A stretch of 64,000 nucleotides of DNA from Nymphaea colorata (Eukaryota; Streptophyta; Magnoliopsida; Nymphaeales; Nymphaeaceae): NCBI RefSeq assembly GCF_008831285.2, contig NC_045140.1, positions 24,632,131-24,696,130 of the forward strand, read 5' to 3'. This document shows, piece after piece, positions 1 to 9,304 of this stretch. The notes beneath the pieces were generated by a model that worked only from the letters and a program-made list of their open reading frames with translations, had not been told where the DNA came from and searched no databases. Both the position numbers and the translations under genes were made by a program. Within the stretch, counting starts at the first letter, position 1; every line of letters starts with the position of its first letter.

Positions 1-70
1 AGGCAAGCAGAGAAAATTCTTTTTTTTTTTTTTCGGGTTATAACGAGAGGGGTCTGGTACCCTGGGGGAT

Positions 71-281
71 GAGGGAAGGGTTGGGGCTTTTGGTGGGAAT
101 GTTCAAAGAAAAGAAGCCCATTTTTTTTTTAAAGAAATTAAAGTTCAACTCTGCAGATGTCAATTCCAGAGTTTAAACTTGCTTTAGATCAGTTTTTTTC
201 CAACCTGTCGACGGAATATTCTATAAAGATATCAAAACTATTCCTTGAAAATTCCATTTTTTTATATCATGGGATCATGTA
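71..281. repeat. Left piece of repeat R1, copy A
   Basis: This block closely matches 22499-22710, and its first part weakly matches 33154-33225. It holds shared words such as AAGAAGCCCA, CTCTGCAGATG and GGAATATTCTATAAAGAT. It is the left part of a dispersed segment (R1). The Copia insertion at 545-6093 and unrelated flanks separate it from its right part at 6365-7413. No coding potential is visible. Bases 282-539 hold nothing I recognise except possible remains of the exon-like tract discussed at 6099. Confidence 0.7.
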
Positions 282-539
282 TCAGGATGCCTAAGGCTAA
301 CAAAATCAATGACCATCTCTTACTACTACCTCAAATAAGCGTGTACATATTTCCATTCTTCAAGAAATAGATTACCAAGCCCATTCACTCCCAATCAAAG
401 TGTATACAGGTTGCCAAAAAGAAAGCGGAGATATATTTACACAGATGAAAAGCAATAAAGTAGGAGATGCTTTGCATCGAAACATAGAACAAAGAACTAG
501 GTGCAGCAATTCTAGATCTGCAGCCCTCTGACGAATCAT

Positions 540-544
540 GACAT
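540..544. repeat. Target-site duplication GACAT, left
   Basis: GACAT directly precedes the left LTR and is repeated directly after the right LTR at 6094-6098. A 5-bp duplication is the normal product of Copia integrase. Confidence 0.93.
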
Positions 545-1021
545 TGAAAAAGAAATATGAAGGATGAAGATGATGAACAAAAGAATTAACGTGGTTCGGA
601 AAAAATTCCTACTTCCACGACTCAGTCATCAATTTCATGATGATCTGGTTTCCTTAATACAGTATTTATACATTGCTATGTCTGATTCGAATTTGAATCA
701 GTTTCCTTGAATTTCTCCTTTGGTTTTGAATAGGAGAAACTACCATTCTCCTGAAATCTTTCATTATTGTGAAGAGGCGTTTTCGTTGCTCGTCCGATTG
801 GCTTTGCTTCCATAGTTGTTGCTCTTAATTTGTTGGAATTCTGTTTTATTGCTGGAGCCTTATCAAGATGCGTTTTAGTCTCTTGACGCTCATTGCTGAT
901 TTGATTTCCTGCCATCTTAGTTACACTTGATTTCCTGCAGTTGTAATCCACGCCTGATTTCCTGGAGTTATGAGCCGTTGGAGACGCACCTGAATTTTTG
1001 GAGTGAGCTGGTGCGTTATCA
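545..1021 (-). repeat. 3' LTR of the Copia element
   Basis: This 477-bp direct repeat begins TG and ends CA. It differs from the 5' LTR at only four positions that I can find by reading (all C/T differences on the plus strand). The pol frame reads on through the polypurine tract into this LTR and stops at 676-678, so about 115 codons at the end of the open frame are LTR-derived. Confidence 0.95.
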
Positions 1022-3540
1022 TCCCCCCTCAACCGAAGGGAAGGTTGCATATGTAAGCCAAGATGCTGAGTGAGAAAGGTGAGGCGTTGCTGAGATAAAG
1101 GTTTGGTAAAAAGATCTGCAAGCTGACCTTCGGTTGTGACAAATTGAGTATTCATATTTCCCAATGCGACTTGTTCACGAACAAAATGATAATCAAGTTC
1201 CAAATGTTTCATACGTGAATGGAAAACTGGCTTGATAGTGGTATGTAGTGCTGAAATGTTGTCACTCAAAAGAATAGGAGCTTTGGAGAGATAGACACCG
1301 AGATCTTGTAAAATAAAGGTAAGCCATTTAATTTCAGCAGCAGCTCCGGCGAGAGCCCGGTATTCAGCTTCACAGGACGAGCGAGCAACGGTCGATTGTT
1401 TCTTAGAGCTCCAGGATATACAATTTGGACCAAGGAATGTGCAGTATCCGGAAGTCGATCGGCGTGTATCTGGACAGCCCGCCCAGTCTGCATCAGAGTA
1501 CGCTCGGAGAGTCAAATCTTGGGATTTATAGAACTGGATACCATATTGAGATGTGCCTCGAACATAACGTATAATGCGTTTCAAGATTTGAAAGTGTTTC
1601 ATTGTTGGGGCATGCATGAATTGACATGCAAAATTGACTGCATAGGAGAGATCTGGCCGTGTAAGTGTCAAGTACTGAAGTGCCCCTGCAAGACTTCGAT
1701 ATGTTGTAGCATTGGAATAAGGTGGATCAATTTCCTCAGAAGATTTGGAAGCGACAGTAATAGGCGTGCTCACTGTTTTACATTGTTGCATTTGCGCTCT
1801 AGAGATAATGTCTTGAGCATATTTAGACTGATGCATAAACAAGCCATTGAAAGTCCGTTCAACTTGAAGTCCCAAGAAATAATTCAGATCACCTAAATCA
1901 TTCATAGCAAATTGTTGTCTGACGGTGACGAGGAATGACACTATAAATGAATGAGAATTTCCTGTAAGAATGATATCATCAACATATAGTAATAGAATAG
2001 TGAACGATTTTTCTTGTCTACGAACAAAGAGAGACGGGTCGGTGACACTGGCAATGAAGTCCATAGAGAATAAAAATTGTGCAAATCTGTCATACCACGC
2101 CCGAGGAGCTTGTTTCAATCCATAAAGAGCTCGATTTAATTTGCATACATGAGCTGGCTTGGACGGATCTTTAAATCCAGGAGGCTGCTCAATGTAAACC
2201 AGCTCACGAAGATGCCCATTTAGAAACGCATTTTTGACATCTAATTGTTTTAGAGGCCAGTTAAATGCGATGGCAAGACTAAGAACGATTCTTATAGTAG
2301 CAAATTTGACCACTGGGGAAAAAGTTTCCAAGAAGTCCAAACCTTGAACCTGGTTATATCCTTGTGCTACGAGACGCGCTTTGAGCCTTTCAAGCTGCCC
2401 ATCTCCTTTGAGTTTAGTTTTGAAAACCCAGCGGCTTCCGATCACATGCATGTTTGGTGTACGAGGCACGAGATCCCAAGTATGATTTTCCTGTAAAGCA
2501 ACCATTTCGTCTTTCATAGCTTGATACCAGCCTGGGTGTTTAAGGGCAAGGGTGTAATGAGATGGTTCAAGTGGAATGGATGAAGTGGTAAGGGCATACT
2601 TAAGATTAGGTTTTATGATGCCGGATTTGGATCGAGTAGTCATAGAATGAGTTGAGGAGGAGGTAGTCGATGGGACTAATGGTGAACTGAGTGGCTCGAG
2701 TTGGAGAGGTGACGTAGGGGCTGGTACAGGTATAGGTGGCAAAGGGGAAGGCTCTTCGGTATTATGCATTTGGGCTAGACGTTGAGATTCAAGATAAGGC
2801 TCATTGGACGAATCTGAAAAGGATACAAAGTCAGCATTAGAGGTTATGAGCTTAGGAGTTGGCATGGTGTTTTTGTAGGGAAAATAGGTTTCATCAAACA
2901 CAACATGACGGGAGATATATACACGTCCAGTGGGAGGATATAGGCATCTATACCCTTTATGATGGTTGCTATATCCAATAAACACACAAGGTAACGACTT
3001 CGGCTGAAACTTATGATTTGTATATCCTCTAAGGTAAGGATAGCATCTAGATCCAAAAGCTCGAAGGCAAGAATAGTCAGGCCGTTTCTTGTAAAGCACC
3101 TCATACGGACTTTGCATGTGTAAAACTTGTGATGGAAGTCGGTTGATAAGCCAAACTGCAGTGGAGAAGGCCTCGACCCAATATTGAGCTGGAAGATGAC
3201 TATGAAATAACATAGTGAGACCTAATTCTGTAACCGATCTATGTTTTCTTTCCACCATACCATTTTTCTCGGGCGTCTTAGGACAAAATTTTTGATGTTT
3301 GATGCCATTCTCCTTTAAATAATCTGTAAGAACCAAACTGTTAAACTCGCCCCCTTCATCACTTTGAAAAACTCTGAGCTTTGCATCAAATTGTGTTTGA
3401 ATCATTTTGTGAAATTCAAGAAACTTGGCAAAAAAATCAGATTTCCGTTTTAAAGGATAAATCCATGAATATTTAGAGAATTGATCCACAAACAAAGCAT
3501 AATATCTTAGATTCTGACAAGATGCAATAGGAGCTGGTCC
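676..3540 (-). pseudogene. Copia integrase core, reverse transcriptase and RNase H
   Basis: The frame is the same as in the two upstream pieces. In order, the integrase core shows FQSDEGGEFNS and a PEKNGMVERKHR region. The RT domain shows LDVKNAFLNG, ALYGLKQAPRAWY and the catalytic YVDD (about 1976-1987). RNase H shows YSDADWAG and [10 protein letters not shown], with a terminal DYHFVREQV. All the acidic catalytic motifs I looked for are present, so this part seems competent if translated. It has no obvious start codon of its own at its upstream end and depends on reading through the TGA at 3541. The last 115 or so codons come from the LTR. Confidence 0.93.
1022..1031 (-). other. Polypurine tract
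   Basis: On the minus strand the bases directly before the 3' LTR read TGAGGGGGGA, a purine run in the place expected for plus-strand priming. It lies inside the open pol frame. Confidence 0.85.
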
Positions 3541-4884
3541 TCATAAGTCACAATGTACTTTAGAAAACAAAGAATCACAATCATCATCAACAGGAAGAAA
3601 AGGAAGTCTACACACCTTCCCCATCTGACAACTGGCACAAGTAAAAGATTTAGGTAAATTTTCTGTCATCGTAATCAACTTATTTGCAGTCATAAAGTCT
3701 AACACTTTATGATGTGGGTGTCCAAGACGTCCATGCCACACTTCAAACGAAGCTGATCGGAACCGTGTTGAAAAGAACACATTCTTCGGTTTTGGCTTGA
3801 GAGCATACAGATCACCTTCTCTAGACCCCGTTGCAATCACTTCCTTGGTCTCCTTGTCCTTAATAGCAAAGAAATTTGAAGAGAATTCAAACACATAAGG
3901 CATAGTAGAAGTAAGTTGACTAACTGAAATCAGATTTTTCTTGATGTCGGGTACAACAAGAACGTTGTCGAGAGGAATTGTGCGATTTCCCACATGGATA
4001 TCGGCAACTCCAATATGTGTAATATCAAGATGTTGGCCATTTCCTACCATGATTTTGTCTGTTCCTTTATATGGAATGCAACTTTTGAGTTTACCTGGAT
4101 CATCGGTCACATGAGAACTTGCTCCGGTGTCAGGAAACCAGTCTTGATTAGTTGGATCAGCGATTTTCATAGCAGCAAATGCCCGTGGCATATCACGTGG
4201 TTGATAAGCATGATCAAATCTGTGATAACATTTAAAGGCATTATGATTATTTAGGCCACAAATCTGACATGATACCTTGGATTTGTTCGTCTCTCCATTG
4301 GCCGATCCTTGTTGATTTTGAGTCTTAGTTGCTGAATTGAACCCACGTCCCTTGGAGTTGAACCGACTATTGTTGCTATTGATATTGCGCCAACTATTGT
4401 TGTATCGTTTTCTGTTGTTTTGATTGCTGGATTGTTGTGTAAAGAAGGCCATTTGGTTGTTCAATCTAGCCTCTCCCGCATGTAAGTCCTTCATTGTTTC
4501 ATGCCCTTGAAGTAGTGACACTGTATCAAGATATGAGGGAACCGGTGGCTTGAGGATAGAAGTCATAAACGACTCATATCCTGGTCCGAGACCATTAACA
4601 AGCCAAAAGACTTTGTCGTCATCCTCAAGAGGCTTCCCAATCGCTGCAAGTTCATCACATATAGCCTTGAAACCAGTAACATATTCAGTCACAGGTTTAT
4701 CTTGTTTGCGGTGGAGTTGTAGTTTTCTTGTGAGCATCATTTCTCTGTCCTTTGACTCACGAGCGAATGCTCTAGTCAAGGTTTTCCATACTTGTTCAGA
4801 GGTTTCAAGTCCCACGACAAGCCCAAGGACTTCTTCTGTGAGAGACCCAGTGAGCCATCCTCTTAGAAGACAGTCTGATTTTTT
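3541..4884 (-). pseudogene. Copia gag C-terminus, protease and start of integrase
   Basis: This continues in the same frame as the gag start. The gag part (about 4884-4270) carries helix-rich sequence with DRLEMM-type spacing and a basic Asn/Arg-rich stretch. A CX2CX4HX4C zinc knuckle (CQICGLNNHNAFKC) follows, then the protease active site DTGAS (about 4120) and the integrase zinc-binding domain with WHGRLGHP and CASC. The frame stops at TGA 3541-3543 just before the integrase core, again where Copia proteins usually have Trp in the D-W-G-P type junction. There is no ATG at 4815, where the open stretch would otherwise be thought to start; that codon is GTG within gag. Confidence 0.9.
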
Positions 4885-5133
4885 TCATGCTAAAAAATCA
4901 GGATTTGGTCGTCTCATAGCTTCACCATTTTCAATGCATTCAATGATAGAGGTGGGTGTGGTAATCGACCCATCAATAAACCCAAGTAAATCTTGACTTT
5001 CTATGAGTCCAAGAATTTGAGTTTTCCATAACAAGAAATTCTTGTGCGACAATTTGATGGAAACAAAATTGGCCACGTTGATCGCGGAAGGGTATGGATA
5101 CTTAGCTATTGAAGATGTTGTTGATGCTGCCAT
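4885..5133 (-). pseudogene. Copia gag, N-terminal part, ended by TGA
   Basis: The frame opens before 5133, but the first ATG is at 5133-5131 and begins MAAS. The 82 residues include FVSIKLSHKNFLLWKTQILG and a later LLGFIDG, the usual start of plant Copia gag. The next in-frame codon after residues FLA is TGA (4885-4887), at a place where related gag proteins normally have Trp. Gag-like sequence then continues in the same frame, so this is a point nonsense change, not the natural end. Readthrough is the alternative. Confidence 0.88.
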
Positions 5134-5604
5134 TATGACCGAGATGTCCTCCTTCAGGATCAACACACTCGCAGTCCTCTTCTTGGACTATTACAGCAAC
5201 TCAGCAGGGAATCACCTGCAGCTGAAAGATCACTAGCCGGTGAAGATGTGCTTCAATGGCCAGCTCGTTTCTCCCTGTAGGGGAGGCGGAAAATCGTGTT
5301 CTCAAGCTTGCTGGAATGCTGAGAATGTCAGTGACGTGATGGCACCAGCGAGAGAGAGATCCGATGTCTGGTATGTTCAGCAGGAGTAACTAAATAGAGA
5401 GTAGTTTCTGTATGTCACAGGTACAGCACCCTGTCTCAGCCTGTCAAGAAACAGGGCTGTCTTCGCAGGTCTCTCGATTTTGACTCAAAGCTCGGATCTT
5501 TGCGTGCAGTAGCTCTTTTGAAAACTAGGAATGTCAGGAAGAGAATGGCACCGACCTTGTGAAAATCCGATGGTGGTATCTCCAGATACGATCCGTTGAT
5601 CAGA
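5134..5604 (-). other. Untranslated leader of the Copia element
   Basis: About 470 bases lie between the primer site and the first likely gag ATG (5133). No open frame or other gene is evident here. In retrotransposons this region normally carries packaging signals; none can be proven by eye. Confidence 0.7.
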
Positions 5605-5616
5605 GCTCTGATACCA
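5605..5616 (-). other. Primer-binding site (initiator tRNA-Met)
   Basis: Read on the minus strand, the 12 bases directly after the 5' LTR are TGGTATCAGAGC. This is the standard plant Copia primer site complementary to the 3' end of initiator tRNA-Met, with no spacer from the LTR. Confidence 0.93.
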
Positions 5617-6093
5617 TGAAAAAGAAATATGAAGGATGAAGATGATGAACAAAAGAATTAACGTGGTTCGGAAAAAATTCCTACTTCCATGACTCAGTCA
5701 TCAATTTCATGATGATCTGGTTTCCTTAATACAGTATTTATACATTGCTATGTCTGATTCGAATTTGAATCAGTTTCCTTGAATTTCTCCTTTGGTTTTG
5801 AATAGGAGAAACTACCATTCTCCTGAAATCTTTCATTATTGTGAAGAGGCGTTTTCGTTGCTCGTCCGATTGGCTTTGCTTCCATAGTTGTTGCTCTTAA
5901 TTTGCTGGAATTCTGTTTTATTGCTGGAGCCTTATCAAGATGCGTTTTAGTCTCTTGACGCTCATTGCTGATTTGATTTTCTGTCATCTTAGTTACACTT
6001 GATTTCCTGCAGTTGTAATCCACGCCTGATTTCCTGGAGTTATGAGCCGTTGGAGACGCACCTGAATTTTTGGAGTGAGCTGGTGCGTTATCA
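5617..6093 (-). repeat. 5' LTR of the Copia element
   Basis: This is the 477-bp partner of 545-1021 and has the same length. On the minus strand it lies upstream of the primer-binding site and gag, so it should hold the element promoter. I did not single out a TATA box. Confidence 0.95.
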
Positions 6094-6098
6094 GACAT
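6094..6098. repeat. Target-site duplication GACAT, right
   Basis: This is the partner of 540-544 and marks the right boundary of the Copia insertion exactly. Confidence 0.93.
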
Positions 6099-6310
6099 CC
6101 CCTTGCCACGAAAAGAAGGCAGGAAAGAACCAGCAGCAACTGGCCTGCATCGTTCCTCCCATCGAACTCTTCATATCGGTTGACAATTTCAGCAACCTGC
6201 ACTGTTGAGAATTCAAGAGATAGATTGCCCAAGCTTAATGTACCCTACCGCGGCACCTTCTTGTATATGTAGGAAGGTCAGATGGTCGTGTCGAATGTGG
6301 AAAAATACGG
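6099..6310 (-). pseudogene. Possible host exon fragment next to the Copia insertion
   Basis: On the minus strand bases near 6205-6140 read VAEIVNRYEEFDGRNDAGQ. They follow a CAG that could be a splice acceptor, with LSLEFSTVQ before it. The composition looks more like coding sequence than the surrounding repeats. Setting aside the Copia insertion and one target duplication, the frame stays open from here into 360-540 before stopping. I do not recognise the protein, and chance openness is quite possible. Confidence 0.25.
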
Positions 6311-6364
6311 GCAAAGTGGAACACCAAATGTCCAGGAAAGCTCATCCTCGTGTCTTCTGAAACT

Positions 6365-7413
6365 TGTTTGTTGAAAAATTCTACTTGGCAACTAAACTAA
6401 ATTCCAAGCACTTCACAATAATCATTTTGAGTCGAAGCGACGTGTAAAAGCTCCCTTCCCAGCCACCGACTCTGGGAAACAAGTTCTACATCGCTGAAAT
6501 TCGTGATCAATGTCACTATCTTACAACTTCTCCGGCTGAAGGTTGGACGCGTGAAATGGATTCCGCTAAATTCACATGGAATCTTTTCAAGCCAAGGAGC
6601 CCTTTTTAAGCTTAATTGCGGAAACAGGATCACAGTTTTGAATTTCTTGTCTTCCTACATATGTACATACTTTTTTGTGTGGTCAAGGACCGGCGGCAGC
6701 AGGGGTTTTGGCGTTTCTTTGAAAAAAAAAAAATTATAGTTATATTTAAATTTTTAAAAAAGTCGTTTATCATATAATTTTGAAAAAAATAGTATTTTAA
6801 CTCCTATTAAAATTTTAAAACTATAATTTAGCTCTTCTCATAAAAAAAATTCGTGACTCAACGGTTTATTACTCCTGATGTGTGGATCTTATGATACAAA
6901 ACTGATTTCAAAGCTTGCTTTGTAAGGTAACGTGCTCAAGAGTCCTTTGAACTTAAACCTAATCCAAAACCAGGTTTGCCACTAGAATGCTATAAACCAT
7001 TTCGATCCATTTAGCCCACCGATGCTCCATGAGGAACTGAGCTTGTTCTCCATCATCTTGGCTCGTTGAAATGGGGTCATGCTCAGGGTTCGAATTGGGA
7101 CCAAAACATGTTCATTTAGTAAGCTAGAAAAGGTTCAAAAGTATAAGTGCCACACTTTTTATAAAGTAAGCACATCTCGTGTCATACCTTCGGGCTCAAG
7201 CTCGAAAAAAAAAAACCCATCCCCTGTTATAACCCCGAGCTCAAACTCCCAAAAAGGGGCATTGATTTATATCTAAGTGGACTCGGTAAGTTTAAGAAGG
7301 CTCACTAATTGTTTAAATATTTTTTTATTAATTTATATAATATATATTATTTTATTATAAATAATTGTAATTTATAATTTAATCGAATCGAATTTAAACA
7401 AAACTCAACCTCA
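6365..7413. repeat. Right piece of repeat R1, copy A
   Basis: This matches 22715-23590 closely over most of its length and 34555-35505 more loosely. Shared words include GATCAATGTCACTATC, GGTTGGACGCGTGAAATGG and GTAAGGTAACGTGCTC. The 34.5-35.5 kb copy lies just upstream of SAMDC, so this is a displaced copy of SAMDC-upstream DNA or the reverse. No intact gene is seen; the ends around 7310-7400 are very AT-rich. Confidence 0.75.
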
Positions 7414-7838
7414 AGTTTCAACGGTGGAACCCAATCGGAGCGGTTTTAGGTGTCAGGCTGCCTGGCTTACAAAATCATGAATCATGCGTCATATCATTTC
7501 GGCTCCTTTTTTTTTAAAATTACCACGTGTCATACCACTCTCGTTTGCAAGTCGGACAAACCAAGCGGGCAATGGGAATGAAAAAAGCGCTGGCCGAAGC
7601 TTCTTTTGGACTTCATGGTTTGAAAGCCAAAGGTGTTCCTAAAACCGAACAAGTTTTGCACCATAATGCAGTAGTCCAGTAGGCATCTGGACCATGCCTG
7701 TCAACTCACTAACATAGTCCAAATACCTCTTAACATTGTCCAGATGCCTAGAAAGCGCAAAAAGTTTGGAAGAAAAAAATGTGCAAAACGTTCTGTGCTT
7801 CAGGATGTCGTTCTTGTTTCGGTGGGGCGTGCGTGTTT

Positions 7839-7846
7839 TATAAATA
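7839..7846 (+). promoter_or_regulatory. Possible TATA box of the captured leader
   Basis: TATAAATA lies about 250 bp upstream of the ATG at 8090 in palindrome 1, in the left arm only. It would suit a promoter carried along with the captured exon, but there is no evidence that it is used. Confidence 0.3.
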
Positions 7847-8022
7847 ACCCTAACTAACTAGGTGCCTCATTGATCAGGTATCCAAAATTCCAGTACTAGC
7901 AGGTGTTTGAGCGACCTTTCGACTCCTTTCTCGGAGGGAGAGAAGAGAGTTTGTCGAGAAATCAAGGGATTTTGGACTCCATAGACCATTTTCTGTCTCT
8001 GCGGATTTCTCTTGTTGAGAGC

Positions 8023-8334
8023 TCAGACCCTCGTCCACAAACCTTCTCCATCTCCCTCCACCCCCCGCACAAAGACGGGGACCAACCAAATGGCGAGACG
8101 ACTTCTTCTCTTCATCGTCGCCTTCCTCTTGGTTTCTTCTGCATTTGTTGCTGATCGACCCATGCCCACCACCATTCCTTCATCAATAAACCCAAGATAT
8201 ATATATATATATACCGGAAGTTGAGTATCTGTAAGGGAAGATGAAGGAATGTTGGTGGGCATGGGTCGAGCAGCAACAAATGCAGAAGAAACCAAGAGGA
8301 AGGCGACGATGAAGAGAAGAAGTCGTCTCGCCAT
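8023..8334 (-). CDS. Inverted copy of the signal-peptide ORF, 103 aa
   Basis: On the opposite strand an ATG at 8334-8332 starts the same signal peptide, followed by AARPMPTNIPSSSLTDTQLP. A GT (8214-8213) next lies where the third copy also has a splice donor, so exon 1 probably ended there in the parent gene. Unspliced, the frame runs across the loop and antisense through the other arm to 8023, producing basic sequence with no family resemblance. I treat only the first 40 codons as meaningful. Confidence 0.35.
   Translation of the reverse strand: MARRLLLFIVAFLLVSSAFVAARPMPTNIPSSSLTDTQLPVYIYIYLGFIDEGMVVGMGRSATNAEETKRKATMKRRSRLAIWLVPVFVRGVEGDGEGLWTRV
8090..8224 (+). CDS. Small secreted-peptide-like ORF, 44 aa, in palindrome 1
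   Basis: The ATG at 8090 starts a basic MARR followed by a strong hydrophobic core (LLLFIVAFLLVSSAFVA), a convincing signal peptide with likely cleavage near Ala21. The short mature part is DRPMPTTIPSSINPR followed by YIYIYTGS and a stop. The last codons come from the (TA)n tract at the palindrome centre, so the C-terminus is new relative to the third copy at 9011, which instead reads into a splice donor. The signal-peptide exon resembles exon 1 of small secreted plant peptides; I cannot assign the family. The ending only coincidentally recalls phytosulfokine. Expression is unknown. Confidence 0.4.
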   Translation: MARRLLLFIVAFLLVSSAFVADRPMPTTIPSSINPRYIYIYTGS

Positions 8335-9010
8335 TTGGTTGGTCCCCGTCTTTGTGCGGGGGGTGGAGGGAGATGGAGAAGGTTTGTGGACGAGGGTCTG
8401 AGCTCTCAACGAGAGAAATCCGGAGAGACATAAAACCGTCTATGGAGTCCAAAATCCCTTGATTTCTCGGCAAACTCTCTTCTCTCCCTCTGAGAAAGAA
8501 GTCGAAATCTCGCTCAAACACCTGCAAGTACTTGGAATTTTTTGCGCTTTCTGCTTTCTGTGCTTCAGGATCCCATTCTTGGAAACAAAGATTGGCATAG
8601 TTAGTGAGTTGACAGGCATATGCAGTAGTCCAGTAGTAGGCATCTGGACAATGTTGAGAGGTATCTGGACTATGTTAGTGAGTTGGCAGGCATAGTCTAG
8701 ATGCCTACTGGACTACTGCATTATGGTGCAAAACGTTTTGGGTTTCAGGAACAACTTTGACTTTGAAGACCATAAAGTCCAAAAGAAACTTCGGCCAGTG
8801 CTTTTTTCATTCGCACTGCCCGTTTGGTTTGTCCGACTTGCAAGCGAGAGTGGTATGACACGTGGCAATTTTTAAAAAAGGGAGCCGAAATGATATGACG
8901 CATGATTCATGATTTTGTAAGCCAGGCAGCCAGACACCTACAACCGCTCCGATTGGGTTCCACCATTGAAACTGCCAAAAACCACGATTGGGTTCCACCA
9001 TTGAAACTGC

Positions 9011-9071
9011 TCGACCCACGCCCACCGCCACCACCATTCCTTCATCTGCACTCACAGATACTCAACCTCAG
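9011..9071 (+). pseudogene. Third, partial copy of the signal-peptide exon
   Basis: Directly after a 25-bp direct repeat (8951-8975 and 8986-9010) the sequence encodes RPTPTATTIPSSALTDTQPQ, aligned with both palindrome copies. It ends in CAG followed by GTATCT, a good splice donor, then a pyrimidine-rich (CT)n intron-like stretch ending in CTGCAG near 9120. The signal-peptide part is missing. This copy shows what the parent exon looked like around its 3' end. Bases 9072-9304 show no other recognisable gene. Confidence 0.5.
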
Positions 9072-9304
9072 GTATCTCTCTCTCTCTCTCTCTTTGTGTT
9101 TTTATTCTCATCTGCAGTCTGCAGATGGACGTCGTTGATGAATTACTCACCGTTTTCCTTTCCTCGCCTTTAATTCTTTGTTGTTGCATAGTGTTGAGGA
9201 AGTGGAAAAACCGTTGGAGAATTTGAAAGACGAAGATTTCCCGATCTTAAAAACTCTTGTTCGTAAATGGTTTCTCCTCCTCCCTCTGTGCTTGCTTTTC
9301 TGTA

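Larger units (their letters stand above)
545..6093 (-). mobile_element. Ty1/Copia LTR retrotransposon, near-complete
   Basis: This is a 5.55-kb element in reverse orientation. It has two 477-bp LTRs that begin TG and end CA, an initiator-tRNA-Met primer site next to the right-hand (5') LTR, a polypurine tract next to the left-hand (3') LTR, and the 5-bp target duplication GACAT (540-544 and 6094-6098). Between the LTRs one minus-strand frame runs gag, CCHC knuckle, aspartic protease, integrase, reverse transcriptase, RNase H, which is the Copia order. I count four substitutions between the LTRs (about 0.8%), so the insertion is recent. The frame is broken only by two in-frame TGA codons (4885-4887 and 3541-3543), so the copy looks recently active but probably cannot now make the full polyprotein itself. 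Confidence 0.96.
7414..8973. repeat. Large palindrome 1 with captured signal-peptide exon
   Basis: The left arm is 7414-8184 and the right arm 8240-8973, in inverted orientation around a 55-bp loop containing a short (TA)n tract. The outer ends (AGTTTCAA with GGTGGAACCC) and the inner 300 bp pair almost perfectly. The middle of the arms differs by small rearrangements, including a repeated GTCAACTCACTAAC block. The inner parts hold a 5'-leader-like tract and an exon that starts MARRLLLFIVAFLLVSSAFV. A transcript across the locus would fold into a hairpin of several hundred base pairs. The outer 220 bp of the arm also occurs singly at 23590-23830, so that part pre-dates the inversion. Confidence 0.9.

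Noticed and set aside
1396-1896. 166-codon plus-strand frame inside the Copia element
   Set aside because: It is the shadow of the RNase H and RT frame on the other strand.
8090-8224. Calling the 44-aa ORF a phytosulfokine gene because it ends YIYIYTGS
   Set aside because: The tail is a translation of the (TA)n loop, the fifth residue is Gly instead of Gln, and the conserved Cys-containing region before the hormone is missing. The parent exon continues into an intron at that point.
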